A stretch of DNA of 64,000 nucleotides from Hyalella azteca (GCF_000764305.2 NW_025944373.1:41685-105684), one strand, 5' to 3'. Positions 1-12,419 are shown, numbered from the stretch's first letter. A program made the numbers and translations. The notes: generated by a model not told the origin, from the sequence alone.

Positions 1-148
1 CACCCCCGTGGATTGAATTCGCTTTTATCAGATCTGAAACTTAAAAAATTGGCAAGTTATATTCTTGTCACAGACAATCCAACCATAACAATACACTCAT
101 ATGCATGTTAGCTTGCACATGCACTCATACAGAGCATTTTCTACGTAC

Positions 149-1219
149 GTCGATGAGCCTGGCGCGGCTCATGGTGAAGACGCCAAGTACGTCGAACGAT
201 GGACACTGGCGCAGCAGATCCCGTAACTCCGACAGCTGGAGAGGTTGTGGAAATGAAGTGGAAACTTAACTATGAATTAGTGGTGTAAGTAGATTTTCCT
301 TTGAAACATCGATCAATGTCATTGCTAACATTGGACTTCACTATTGTGTAACTCTGTGGTCATTGGAGTCACTAATGAAATTCTAATGTACTCGTAAATG
401 ATTAGAAAGCCTGCTCACATACCTTGAATCCAGTCACATCCCTACAAATTCGTGCTTTGGATCACAGAATCGAATTAATATTCGATATTTAAAATTTATT
501 GTTGGAGCAAGCGAAAATACCTGCATTTTTTCCTCGAGGTCTGTTGTGCTGAATATGAGATACATGAGTTTCCTTTCCAAAGTTAACACCTGTATAAGAA
601 GACATTGCCTTCATTCAACAAGACATATAAACATATTCGCTCACAAGAGAATTATCGTGATTGTTAAACTCTATCTATGTAGTTATGTAGGAGTTTTCAT
701 TAAGAAGTTAAATTTTCTTGCAAATGATCAGATTATGAATCATAGGATTAACCTATACAAATTAAACAGCAATACTTTCAGTACATGTCGAGGTGCAACT
801 TTTGTATCAACGTACCACATTCTTGAAGCTATGTGTTGAGTTCACGAATACCAAGACTGGCATCGAAGATAAAACAAAGTGACTAACAGTCATCATCCGC
901 TCTTGGATCGCCATTTGATTCCAGAATACCGCAAAGAAGCATGTAGTAACGCTGCGGATGGTGAGGTAAAACATCACAATTGCAACAGGAGCGTCACTGT
1001 AGCGTTTCAGTTCTTTCTGAAAATCGTAGAGCAGCAAGATATTTTTCTTCACTCCATCGAAGTTAAAATCGCTCAATCCTGAAGTATTTTTACAAGGTGA
1101 TGACTGCGAATTAGTTATCATCTTTTTCAATCCACTTTCGTAATCCCCGACAATTTTCGACGCATTTTGACCGATGGATCTACTTTGTTCAGTAATAAAG
1201 ACATTTTGAGAAGCGAACA
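149..1219 (-). CDS. Gr0: gustatory receptor, 3' part only
   Basis: Partial gustatory-receptor-family gene, predicted to be a membrane chemoreceptor subunit. Exon 1 remnant: 816-1219, open up to the N at 1220; it encodes a long intracellular loop and then the sixth and later membrane segments (AIVMFYLTIRSVTTCFFAVF). It ends at a GTACGT donor. Next exon: 521-589 (23 codons, VLTLERKLMYLIF...), with acceptor TTATACAG and donor GTATTT. Penultimate exon: 149-235 (29 codons), containing CPSFDVLGVFTMSRARLID and a GTACGT donor. All introns are phase 0. The lengths 69 and 87 nt match GrA and GrB exactly. The terminal TY...Q exon must lie left of position 1. The amino-terminal half is absent: the reading frame stops at the N and at an adapter-like junction, and I found no receptor-like sequence just beyond it. 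Likely a real gene broken by assembly, though a pseudogene is possible. Confidence 0.8.
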
Positions 1220-1220
1220 N
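1220..1220. other. Assembly gap (single N)
   Basis: A single ambiguous base interrupts the Gr0 first exon and lies 7 bases from the Tn5 mosaic-end junction. It probably stands for a collapsed or badly filled gap, not a one-base uncertainty. Confidence 0.8.
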
Positions 1221-1227
1221 TCAAGAT

Positions 1228-1265
1228 CTGTCTCTTATACACATCTAGATGTGTATAAGAGACAG
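1228..1265. other. Back-to-back Tn5 mosaic ends (mate-pair junction adapter)
   Basis: Positions 1228-1246 read CTGTCTCTTATACACATCT. Positions 1247-1265 are its exact reverse complement, AGATGTGTATAAGAGACAG, which is the 19-bp Tn5 mosaic end. Two mosaic ends joined tail to tail form the circularisation junction of transposase-based mate-pair libraries, so this 38-bp palindrome is almost certainly residual library adapter and not genomic DNA. The sequence on its two sides need not be adjacent in the genome. Confidence 0.95.
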
Positions 1266-3340
1266 CTCTTTGATGTGGGCTAGTTCAAATGGAAGAACGA
1301 TATTGTAACTTATAATTTCTATAATATATAATTTAAATAATATTTTCGACGAACTTGCGTTCAGCTCGTTTCACCTGTTCTGCCAATGAAGTAGTTAAAT
1401 ATTTTGAAATATTTTCCTACTTTCATCATGTGTCCAACGAAGTTACTAGAAATTTACTAGAAAAAAAAAACAATTCATAATGCTGTCAATAATCTGGTAC
1501 GATAGAGTTCCCTTCCTTTCTCGTGTCTTTTCATTTTTCGCTTGTTATTAAACTTATGTGTGATGTGACCTCGAAGTTTGTTTGAACCAGACGCCACGAT
1601 AACTGCTTCGTAGAATGATGATAATATTAAAGAAATGGAGGAAATGATAATATTATAGAAATGGATCATGTTTCTAGTACACTCAACTCAACGTTATCAA
1701 TTGTTCTATCTTGAACAGAATGAATGCAACGCCGCAGAACATTCCTTGCATTGCGAAATATACATATCTGCTTACTTCAACTCAAGTTTCACTTATCACC
1801 GGAACAAACTTTTTTAACAAAGTTTGATTGCTTCAAGTTGTTAAATATACTATTTTTAATTTAATTTTCACGCCTGCAAGCGCATTGCACGGAAAATTTT
1901 CGCTTTATTGCGAAATGTTATCCAATTTTTTCAGTGGGCTATTTACACCTATGAAATACAGTCCTTACCCTGAATAAATATAAGAATACGGTCGGTGATT
2001 TAATTCGAGCCATTTTCAAATCCAAGTTGGAATTGAACTCGGTAACTTTTGAATTATCTTTTGAGAAAGCAATGTTGTCACTACATGTTAAAATCATTAA
2101 AAATAATACATAAAATAACAAGGACGTGTAACAGAAATTTGATCGGATTTTAGTTCGTCCTTACAAACAATTAAGGGCAGCTGTCGGTCAGATTTGTATC
2201 CAAGCTTGAAAAAAATGTTTGGTTCTTAGATGCAATTTGTAGACTGACAATAGTGGTGCTAAGTGCAGCGAAGATCTGCTGTTGGTATCATTGGTCGAAC
2301 CGGGATTATACATATAGCCTTTATGATGTTAAACTTTTTACGTTCTGTAGTAAGAGAATTGAAAATTTTAGAATTTGCGATCAACTGCATAGCATTATAG
2401 AAAAAAGACATTGTGAAAAATCAATATTCATCTCGAATTACTTTGTCCATCTTCGTTGAACGTTTGGCTTGTGCCAACTCAGGAAGCGTACTATACTATA
2501 CTACTACTATAGCCATTGATCGAGGCTCAGTGTACTTGAAAAGTTTTGTGATAAATAAATAGCTAGACAATATTGAGAAATTAGGGCCAGAACGTAGGTA
2601 AATAGATTTCCATTTTCAACAAATTGGGAACAATGTTGTCAACTATTATTGCTCCTAGCTATGTTAAGCAGCATTGGGATATTCAACTATTTGTGGAGAT
2701 CTGAAGTAATGTTGGCGGCAGATTGTTATAAACTATCAATCGAATTTATATCTCCATTTAAAAAATGGAAAAAAGTTATAGATAAGTCGTTGAACTAGTA
2801 ACAAATATTTTTATCATTTTTCATGAGCACCAGCTCTTCTAATTATTCCAAAACATTTTAATTCAATGGAGCAAACGCGAGAAGGAATCGTTGAATGTGA
2901 CATAATAGGTTAAAAAAAAGTTCAACTGGGACAGCGGCATAAACCTTGGACCGCAGACACCGTGAGGGCGAATCGGACTTTCTGAGTCGACTCGACCGGA
3001 GTTAATTTGATGTGCGCTTCTGGAGACTAATACGGAGAAGGTTATAGACACGTGTTATATATGGGAGCTAAATGCATTGTGGGGAAAAAAGGCAACTTGT
3101 TATCAGGGAGGATCTCGGAACAAAGGAATACGAATAGGCGGGCTTAGAGGCAAAGATTGGTTGTTCGTAAATCAAATGCTTCAATCCGTTGTAGATCCTC
3201 GGAGAAAAAGCTTTGGCTCGCACCAGTTCCTGCGTCGTGTTTTGGAATTCTTTGACGTTGAAAATTTGTAAGCTGCATTAACAAAATGTCTACCGTTTTC
3301 AATTAAACGCAAATAATCGGTATCTGACTCCATCACGTCT
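1266..3340. other. Non-coding stretch, nothing recognised
   Basis: AT-rich sequence with only short open frames. No chemoreceptor, transposon or RNA-gene signature was seen. It adjoins the adapter junction, so its placement next to Gr0 is uncertain. Confidence 0.5.
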
Positions 3341-3589
3341 GCTGAACAGCTATATAAGCTAGTGCGCTGATTGTGACTCCTCTCGCTGAGCATTCAGTTA
3401 AATGTGAACTTCTTAACACGAACACCAGCGAACAGTATTGTAGTATTAATGACATCACAATGCAACTCGGCAATATCGAGAACATCAATTCGAATAATTA
3501 CGATAGAGATAAAATAATATCGAAATCAGAACATTTCGACCACGCTAAAGAATGAAACAATAAATTTAAAGAAGCTGTCTTAACTCCTG

Positions 3590-3871
3590 ATCTACGCTCC
3601 AATTATAGACGATTTATTTAATATTCTTCAAGGACCATCGACGAACATTATGGTCTGTATTCAGCAAGCTTTATCTTCTGTGTTTGTCAACGCACTGAAC
3701 ACCAATTCGCCTGATATTACAAAGGCAACTATCTATTTAGGTCATATAAATATCCTCAATGAAGTTAGAATCATCGATGATAATTTGGTAATTCAGCCGT
3801 TTCATCTTGGATCAGCAGTGGTGCAGACCGAACCCTCGAAGAATCCCTCCAGGAACTTTTACTCTCGATGA
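3590..3871 (+). CDS. Unrecognised open frame, possible gene fragment
   Basis: About 93 codons are open with a fairly mixed composition; the first internal methionine is at 3650. Legible stretches include IIDDLFNILQGPSTNIM and SSVFVNALNTNSPDI. No family is recognised, there is no membrane segment, and no splice sites clearly bound it. It may be an exon remnant or a chance frame. Confidence 0.15.
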   Translation: MYAPIIDDLFNILQGPSTNIMVCIQQALSSVFVNALNTNSPDITKATIYLGHINILNEVRIIDDNLVIQPFHLGSAVVQTEPSKNPSRNFYSR

Positions 3872-4980
3872 AAATCATGAAAGAGAGCATCGAATCTTCA
3901 AAAGTGAGTGATTTGTTTGTTGACTTTTTTATGGTTCTAATGCGGAAAATTTCTGGTTCAGTCTAGGAATTAGTGTTTAGATAAAATTTTCTCTATAATA
4001 ACATATATAAATCAATCAACTAATATAATTTAGATTCTGAGATACGCATTTCGTGGTCTGATTTGTGCAACTGGGTTTCCCTTTGAAACATGTCTTTTCT
4101 TCTATCCTCATTAAATTGATTTAATTCATTGTCGGGTGCTAAGAACATTTGAATACAGTGAACTGTATTCATAACATTGCTTGATGATGCAGGCGTCAAA
4201 ATGTATAAGTTAAGAGACTTGATTATGAGGGTGGGATCTGACATGCGGAAAAAATATTAAATTTCACAGTAACATTCTCTCTGCTACGAGACAATCTCAA
4301 ATTCTTTTACTTTGTCGCTTTTCGCAAGCAGATCTTCCACTGACTTTACATTCATTCAATAGACGAGATAAAATTTCGACCTTCGAATATCAAGTTATCA
4401 CATCGACATTAATCTAATTCTCAATGGAATTCAATATCAGTAGTTCAAAGATTTCATTTGTCAATTCACTGGTCGGTAAACCATGCGTCATCTATGCGGT
4501 TATGTGACTTCCGGGCACATAAAAAGCTTTGTGTTTATTTAACATAATAGATGCTATAATTTAGCTGCTAGAGGATGAGATGTCAAGCCCGACATTTGTG
4601 TCCAACCCCTCAACGCAGAGAGGTTTATAATTTTATGGTAGACATGGTACATCTTGTATCTTTCAAAGGGTTGCGCCTTGAATCACTAATCAAATTCAAT
4701 TGAACACTAATTCATGGGAAAATGAAGACGAATATTTCAAGACTCTTTTTATTTGAAGTAATGGAAGCGTGTAACAATGTTTTCCCTATGTATACGAGTG
4801 CGATCAAAGTGTGGAAGAAGAAGTAATAATAACTACGAGCTGATAGTTCAAGAACTCATTGAATTTGAATTGTTGACGATTAAGCGAATTATAAGAACAT
4901 AAGTTGAAATATAAGAAAGGTGCGACCTCAGGCGGGTACTTTATTTCCTTCCTTAATTCACCTGCTCCAAATCTTTAAAG
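3872..4980. other. Non-coding stretch, nothing recognised
   Basis: AT-rich sequence with no supportable gene, RNA or repeat. The only frames are short and of low complexity. Confidence 0.4.
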
Positions 4981-4986
4981 CTTAAT

Positions 4987-5244
4987 TCAAGTTCGCCTTT
5001 TCCTTCGTTGTCTCCGAGCGCTGGCTTTCGAGCCGTTGACTTTTCTGCGCCGTGAATTTTTTTTCTTCTTCTGTGATGATTTGCAGGGCTTCTGTATCCC
5101 GGCCTCCACCTCGCTTTGAGCTTCCTTAAAGATCAGGAACGAATCTATATCGGTGTAAGTCTCACCTACTTGACGACACAAGGGACAGGTTTGCCTGCTC
5201 AGAAAAACAACGATGATCAATGAAAATGATTTATTGATTGGCAA
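4987..5244 (-). CDS. Possible RING-like fragment with basic tail
   Basis: The frame starts from a non-ATG codon. It contains TCPLCRQVGETYTDIDSF, which resembles the last Cys-x2-Cys pair of a RING finger, followed by an acidic/polar stretch and a strongly basic tail (KKKKNSRRRK, RRQRRKRRT). A possible splice acceptor (TTTCTGAGCAG) lies just before the CPLC motif, so this may be the last exon of a gene whose upstream exons I cannot place, or a retained fragment. The rest of the RING (first cysteines, His-Cys core) is not visible nearby. Half a motif is weak evidence, so the assignment is tentative. Confidence 0.25.
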   Translation of the reverse strand: MPINKSFSLIIVVFLSRQTCPLCRQVGETYTDIDSFLIFKEAQSEVEAGIQKPCKSSQKKKKNSRRRKVNGSKASARRQRRKRRT

Positions 5245-5584
5245 ATTTTATAAAATATCGACATCGTAGTTGGTCAAGATAGTTCGATGACAATCGAAGA
5301 CTCAATATTGGTCGTAAGTGGAAGTTGGTTGTTTGAGAACTTATAGTACTTATACAAAAGAGTCCAGTTTAGTTATAAAATGCCCCATGAACATTTTCAA
5401 ACACGAATTCAGTATTTTTATCTTAATGTTACAAATTATGTTAAAAAAACAATGAAAAACATAAACTATGTTAATCGTTGACTAAATGGTTAATGTTAAC
5501 TGTTATTCGTTGACTACATATCCAAAGACAATCACGATAAATCGCGAATGTAAATTGCAGAATACATCATGTTAAATTACAAAA

Positions 5585-6046
5585 ATGATTTCAACTAAGC
5601 TATATGATAAAAAGCTCCGAATTATGTTAGTTAAATTGGGAAATGTCGGGCATTGTATGGAATTTTTTACTCTCTTTAGCTCTTTCCGAAACAGGCTAAT
5701 TTTCCGCATTGAGACGAAAATAAAAATACAAAAATTAAAAACAATATTTAAAAATTCTAAGACCATTGGCAGTACAACTCACCGAGTTTTCCCCCACTCC
5801 GAAATGCAAGGCACACAAAAGATATGTGGGCAGCTTGCCAGTAAGGCGAAGTTGGTGTTGGGTGAGATCTCTGTTGACAAACATATCACTATTATAAACA
5901 AATTAATTTTCGAAGTGGAAATTTGTTTTCCTTTAATCGATCGCAGCGCCATTCCCCCTAAAGCGGCAATTTTCAGAATTATTCTTTATAAAAAGGAAAT
6001 TGAAATTTCGATTGCAAGATTTGATCAGCACAAGCATACAAACTAA
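5585..6046 (+). CDS. Hypothetical open frame, 153 codons
   Basis: ATG-initiated frame rich in Lys, Ile and Phe, ending 28 bases before the left arm of the foldback element. No domain, signal peptide or membrane segment is recognised, and it lacks a convincing promoter or splice context. Length is the only argument for it, and in AT-rich non-coding DNA that is weak. Confidence 0.15.
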   Translation: MISTKLYDKKLRIMLVKLGNVGHCMEFFTLFSSFRNRLIFRIETKIKIQKLKTIFKNSKTIGSTTHRVFPHSEMQGTQKICGQLASKAKLVLGEISVDKHITIINKLIFEVEICFPLIDRSAIPPKAAIFRIILYKKEIEISIARFDQHKHTN

Positions 6047-6073
6047 CATAAAACTAAAAAGTAGAAAATAAAA

Positions 6074-6466
6074 TGTATACAAAAAATTTTTAAAGACCAC
6101 GTTTTTCATGTGGACTAAAAAATAGGAAATAATTTTTCGGCAGCTACTGATCTCTGTTTGCTTCCATTCTCTTGGTCTTTTGTATTTCAGTTAAAATATT
6201 TTACAACATCTAAAACGAAAAACGTGGTGCGCATCTTCACTTATCAAATGTTCAATGAACCATCATATTCATCATATCAAGTAATCACCAAACAATTAAA
6301 TACATATGCGCCCCACGTTTTTCGTTTTAGATGTTGTAAAATATTTTAACTGAAATGCAAAAGACCAAGAGAATGAAACCAAACAGAGATCAGTAGCTGC
6401 CGAAAAATTATTTTCTACTTTTTAGTCCACATGAAAAACGTGGGATCCAACAAATTTTTTTATACA
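6074..6466. repeat. Foldback (long inverted repeat) element 1
   Basis: Left arm 6074-6234 and right arm 6305-6466 are near-perfect reverse complements around a loop of about 70 bases. Each arm carries the motif CACGTTTTTC in both orientations, near its outer and inner edges, so the element could also form nested hairpins. No coding capacity. It looks like a foldback or MITE-type non-autonomous DNA element. A target-site duplication was not resolved by eye. Confidence 0.85.
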
Positions 6467-6479
6467 TTTTTTTACCTAT

Positions 6480-8040
6480 TGCACATTGCACTGAGCACAT
6501 CCCTTCTTAAACTTTATTTCAGATGATAGCCAAACACAATTATTGATCAAATCATTTGTGAGTCCTCGTATGGCCGAACTTAAGTTATGTTCTGAGTTGA
6601 AATTTAGTTGCTGCACTAATTTCGCATTTCGAATTTTATTCAAATGAATTTCAATTCTAGTTTAGTTTGATGATTATCCGTCGTTAAAACTGCTTCTTAA
6701 GTCCGTAAATAGTTTGTTTAACGTCACAATGCTTTTGAATATGCGATGAGAAATGAGAAAGTTTGTTATTAAAAGAAGGCACAACATTTGTTCAATTTCG
6801 TTCAAAGAGTCCCTAGTCTGATCCACATCCCGATTTGAGCCTTGTCGTTTCCAATTCTGTAGGTACAAAAATACTGTTTCGGCATTTTGCTCAATTCACT
6901 TGTTCACATCAGGCGTTGGAAGTGAATAATCCGTTCAACGAAGCTTGTGAAATAAATTCCTGGCAAATTTTCAATGTTCAGAATATTTTTAGCTTGACTT
7001 TCTGATTGTCGTCAGCAAATTTTAAAGTTTCAAGTCTCATTATACAAACACAAAGTTCAAACACAACAAAATTTACTTCAGAGAGCATCAACGTACAATA
7101 AGTCTACAAATTGCCGCTAAAACCCAAGCATTTTTTTCATATTTGGGGACAAATCTAACTGACACACAGCCAGCCATTGTTCGCAGGAGCTATGTATAAT
7201 CTGTCTCTATTTTCATAATAAGTCCTGGAAATTTATTGCATCATTTTTGCAGGAATTAGGGATACAAGCGATCAAACTCAATCAAATGGAGCTCAATGCA
7301 ACAGATATTATTAAGTAAAGTAATAAATTGGGTCTGAAAATTGCCAAGAAAACGACGAACTAAAGTATTATATTAATTTCGAGGAAGGATATTATTTTAA
7401 AATTGTGAATAGCACATTGATGAAATCTGTAAAAAAAATTCAAATAAGTAAATTTTTTCCACACAGTGCCGTTTTTAAATGAAATGTTTTGAATCAAAAT
7501 ACTAGATTCAAGCAACCTACAGCATACAACATCTGTCACAAAACATTTTTTCGAGAGACGAGTAAAACACAAATTAAAATATTGGCTGCCAACACGCAAA
7601 TGTGTTCAGAACGCATACATACAAGTTTTGCGTCGTTCAGGTCATTTTATTCAAGTAACTGCAATCGCAGAAAACGCCGAGAACAATATAAATATGTTTT
7701 TTTTTTAACATTCTCTTCACACCAAAAGTGCGGTGTAACTTCCATGTTTCATGGAACTGAAGGGATGGTCAGATAATATCAAAGAGGAATTTAAATGGAC
7801 TACTATCTAGTGATGTTTTGCCCGACAATATTGTACTACTTTAGGCGATGCACAATAGTCTGAATGAAAGCCAGACCGAAGCGAATTGCTCATTGCCTTT
7901 GCCCAAGTAAATAAATGCCAATTTATCTTCTGTAATTTTTGTTCCGAGTCTGTAAGGGTAACTGGCATGTAGGAATGTACCTGAATTACGATATCATGGA
8001 GTATGATTCGTGTAAGTATGTCTCATCACCATGCTGGAAG
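6480..8040. other. Non-coding stretch, nothing recognised
   Basis: AT-rich intergenic sequence between the foldback element and the minisatellite. No supportable feature was seen. Confidence 0.4.
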
Positions 8041-8060
8041 AAGGTGTCATATATATATAT

Positions 8061-8440
8061 AACTATGTCACACCAAAAATGCCGGTATGACGAAATATTC
8101 ATTGTATAACTTTGCCGCACCAACATACCGGGATGACGAAGTTTGCCATGTATAACTTTGTTACACCAAAATACCGGTATGATAGAAATATGCATTATAT
8201 AACTTTGCCACACCAAAATGCCGGGATTACGGAGTATGCCTTGCATAATTTTGTCACACCAACATACCGGAATGATGGAGTATGCACCTGCATGCCGGTA
8301 TAACGTAGTTAGACTTCTAAATGGAACCACACCAGCATGTCGGCATGACGGAGAATGTCGTATATAACACGGAGTCACACCACCATGCCGGTGCGAGGCA
8401 GTATGTATAATTTAACGAAGTCATACCAGCTTCTCGGCTC
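8061..8440. repeat. Minisatellite, 46-47 bp unit
   Basis: Diverged tandem copies built around CACCAAxATxCCGGxATGAcG followed by an A/T-rich spacer (gcattgtataactttg). Anchor positions near 8071, 8118, 8164, 8211, 8257, 8329, 8378 and 8423 give about eight to nine units, with one shortened unit near 8285. It creates spurious open frames on both strands. Confidence 0.9.
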
Positions 8441-11400
8441 GTCATCTATAACAGTTTTTTTCAGTGACGAATGTCGTATCTCACTTATAATGGGGCCGAA
8501 TATCATGGTTTGAGACCCTAACTCAAACTAACATCTCTCATTGTAGAAGGCTAAATATGAGAGAGATGATGTCATGTTTTGGGCCGGCAAAACATATCTC
8601 TGCCACGAGTGCAACGATACAAACGAAAATTTTCCACTCTTTGTTTGCAATCAGATCTTCTACTGACTAGACATTTACAAACTTCAACTCACTCGACAAA
8701 ATAACCGAATGTAAATATCAAGCCATCAATCGCAAATTAAATGAATTCTAAATTTCAATGCCGTAAACCAATGCTTTTCATAACCACGTGATGGTTAACT
8801 CCGCTGAACTGAATTGTTATCGTCGTTCACCATTACGAGCAAATAATGTCGCTCCGTTTCATTTTTCAAACGTGTTTCTTCTGCCACTTTCGGCATCGTT
8901 TTTCACTGGCTTTTACACATGAAACCTGATGCATTCGGCATCCACTATCAGCGTTTCTTGAGTTTTAGGTCAGACGTGAGCGACGTCTCCTTTGTTTTCC
9001 TTCAATTACAAGCCCCTCTCTTCATGTCATCGGGAGTATCGGCTTATGGAACAAATTGAAACAAGAACATTAATTCTGCTTTGGTAACAGACATTTCCTC
9101 TCGTGTTACTCAGCCACGCGGCCAATTCGTACAGTGGCAAAAAAATTCAAGATCATTTCGACCATATATAATAAAAATATTTGACAAATAATTTTATTTA
9201 AATTATGTTTGAAACTCAATAGGCGTCTAATATATCATAGAGACGATGAAAATATAATAGGTTTTAAATGCTAAATATTGTTCATATCTAGGTTTAGTTT
9301 TGAATACTGATGTGTTTTTGCACGGTTAACCCCCTGCCATTATTTGTAACATTCGTTTACTGTATCAGCCTTTAATCCATAACAAGAAGTATCTTCTTTT
9401 ATCTCATTCTCTTCATCTGAATTATAAATTTGGACTTACTAAGAATTTAGATTTCAAGTAAGTACCAAGAAAATTCACCATAAAATAATAGCAAACGTTT
9501 CTAAGGCTTGTTCAATAGTCAATTAAAAATGAAATAATAGAATATAAGTGAAATCATCAGTAAAAACAATAATAATGATCTTCTACAAAGAATTTCATTT
9601 AAATTACATTTAAAACTCAACAGATGTCTAATATATCATCGAGACGATAAAGTTGCAAGTCTCACACAGCAGAGTGGGAGAGCTCATAAAGTGGCTGATT
9701 AGAACGAATTAGCTTCTGCCGCCTTTTTCTTCAGAACCCCGGCAACTGTCGGCACAAGTTCCTAATTTACTAAACATGCAGTTGAATTTTCTGTTATGAG
9801 CTACAAAAATTAAATATTTCAAAATTAGCTTTGATAATTTTAATGTCAATGGCCAAATTCACCCTTTAAAATTATGAACACCGAAAAACATCGCTCTAGT
9901 GATGGAAGCCGAATTAAAAATATGGAATCCGCAGAGAGAGAATATAGTTATTTCAGGACACTGATCAGGTAGACAGTTCGAAGAGATGCTGATGAATGCC
10001 TACATATTGATGCAGTTTCCATCATCAAAAAACCAAGATCTTTTACGTGTCAACAAATTTTACTGGAACATGAATGGAAGTGATCACATATACATATCAA
10101 CGTCAAAGAATTTTTTTACTCCATACGTAAGGACACAAATCCTACAGTACGATTCAGAGAATGTGGGTATATTTGAAAATCGCAGTATTTTGAGTGTGGT
10201 CACGCATTTGTCAATTTTATTTAATGTTATTCTCCAATGGGGTCTTGAAACAAATTGAAAACTGTTCTCTTGATGTTTATCGTAATAACATATTTCAAAA
10301 ATTATGTTTAACTTTTATCGATCCATCTTTATTTTGAAACTCATTTGTTACCTATTCTGTTAAATATTATAACAGAATCATTCCAAAAACAATACCAGAA
10401 ATTCGGTAAAATTGATTCAACACCAAGCTTGAACAGTGTTGCCGAGGCTTAATTGTTCTCATGGAAATTTTTTCATGGCTGGCCTATGATATTTCGAAGT
10501 TAAAACAATCTCAAGCACGAAACAGGCGTCTAAGCCGTAGGCATGACGAAATATCACGACTAATTTTTCCCTGGATCTTATTTTAAGTCTTCGGACAATA
10601 TTAACAATAATAGTTCTTCGGACAATTCTGGATATATATCCTATACAAAGTTTTAGAAATTGAATCAAATAAGTATAAACATATAGATAGAAGACATTTC
10701 CAAGACTGATTCATATCGAATAATCTATGAACAAAGAATATGTTGAAGCAAGAAGGTAGCTTACCGAAATTTTTTGCTCCTAAGGCACGTCTGAACTGCA
10801 GGTAAGAAAAGGAACTCCTGCAGTGAACTTGGGGACAAAGAAAACGGCCGATTGAAGGTATGAACAAAAGCTCGACGTAATTCATCTGTATGTGAAATTG
10901 CGGTTACACAGATGAGTAGAAAAAAAATGAAAACCAGATAAAATATAATGACTGGGTTTGTTAAGAAAAATTTTGAATCAATTATGAGCGGAATTGTGGG
11001 CTAAATTTTTTTACCTCCACACGTGTCGTTGTTTAGGCTGGCTTTTGTACCCAAGTTGACCTCTCAACTTAGACTACTGTTCTCCTGAATTCTCTTACCG
11101 AGCTTTAATGTTTGCCCTTGTTAAGATGCTGCTTCATCTAGGACCTATGAACTTTGTTTTATTTGCACACGCTGCGGAAAAAATCATCCTTAGTCATATA
11201 AGTTTAACTGAAAATTCCCGATGCAGGCTTCACGACTACGGCTTGTTCGACGCCGCTCATGTTCTTCTCTCGGAGTGAAGAGACTTCAAACTTAAGTCCT
11301 CGGTACGCTCTCGTTTGATGGCGTATTGCAGTTTGCTAATTTAAAAATAGAAACTAAAAATTAAAATAAATAAATTCACTGGAAATTACGTTTTTATCTT

Positions 11401-11919
11401 CTCATATAAACTTCAACCTTCAAAACAAGATAGTTAAATATTTTATTCCTTTGTCAAGTCAGCTAATGAACGTCTTTCGAATTTGGTATTCAGACGCGCT
11501 TGCTGAACTACATAATAAGCTAAAGCCGTTGTGTGGTCAATTAGTTTTCACACTTAACCTGACGGGCATCAAATTTCTCTGCCTATGGCAATTTTAACTT
11601 TTCCAATTAGTTAGTTATGTTCGCATTCACATCTGGAACTCCCGTAATTGAAGCGAAGACCTAATCTATAGCCGCATAACTAACATACTTATGAAGAAAT
11701 AATGACTTTTTAACGTTATTCTGAACGTTAAAAATATTCTTGTAACATCGGCACAAACGTAAAGTTTTACAGATTCAAACAGCAAAAATAATACTATAGC
11801 AAAATTCGGGATAGGTTAAAAACATCAAGAAATTCAATATATAGACCTATTTTCGGCATCAATTTCCCATTTATGTTAAGAAGCAGGACCAGTTTAATGA
11901 CTAACAGTGCAGACAAATA
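8441..11919. other. Non-coding stretch, nothing recognised
   Basis: AT-rich, with short frames only. No exon with Gr-like splice pattern, transposase or RNA gene was seen. Confidence 0.4.
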
Positions 11920-12405
11920 GCTCCAAATTTACATTATTGAAGAATAAAATGCATTGTGAAGTTGCAGTTTTCAAAGAACCTTTCATAAGTATAGGGCCGG
12001 TGCTCCAAATTTACATTATTGAAGAATAACATGCATTGTGAAGTTGCAGTTTCCAAAGAACCTTTCATAAGTATAGGGCCGGTGCTCCAAATTTACATTA
12101 TCGAAGAATAAAATGCATTGTGAAGTTGCAGTTTCCAAAGAACATTTCATAAGTATAGGGCCGGTGCTCCAAATTTACATTATCGTAGAATAAAATGCAT
12201 TGCGAAGTTGCATTTTCCAAAGAACATTTTATTAGTATAGGGCTGGTGCTCCACAACATTATTGAAGACTAAAATACATCGTGGAGTTGCAGTTCCCAAA
12301 GAACCTTTCATTAGTATAGGGCTGGTGCTCCACACCATTATTGAAGACTAAAATGCATTGTGAAGTTGCAGTTTCCAAAGAACCTTTCACAAGTATAGGG
12401 CTGGT
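11920..12405. repeat. Tandem array, 82-bp unit, six copies
   Basis: Units begin with GCTCCAAATTTACATTA or a shortened form at 11920, 12002, 12084, 12166, 12248 and 12327, and the next unit boundary is at 12406. The first four units are exactly 82 bp and the last two 79 bp, with few differences between neighbours. Each ends in AAGTATAGGGCCGGT or a close variant. The regular length and high identity point to recent amplification. Confidence 0.95.
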
Positions 12406-12419
12406 GCTCCTCAACATCC

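Noticed and set aside
8112..8378. Open frames with repeated His/Pro/Thr motifs on both strands
   Set aside because: They arise from translating the 46-47 bp minisatellite.
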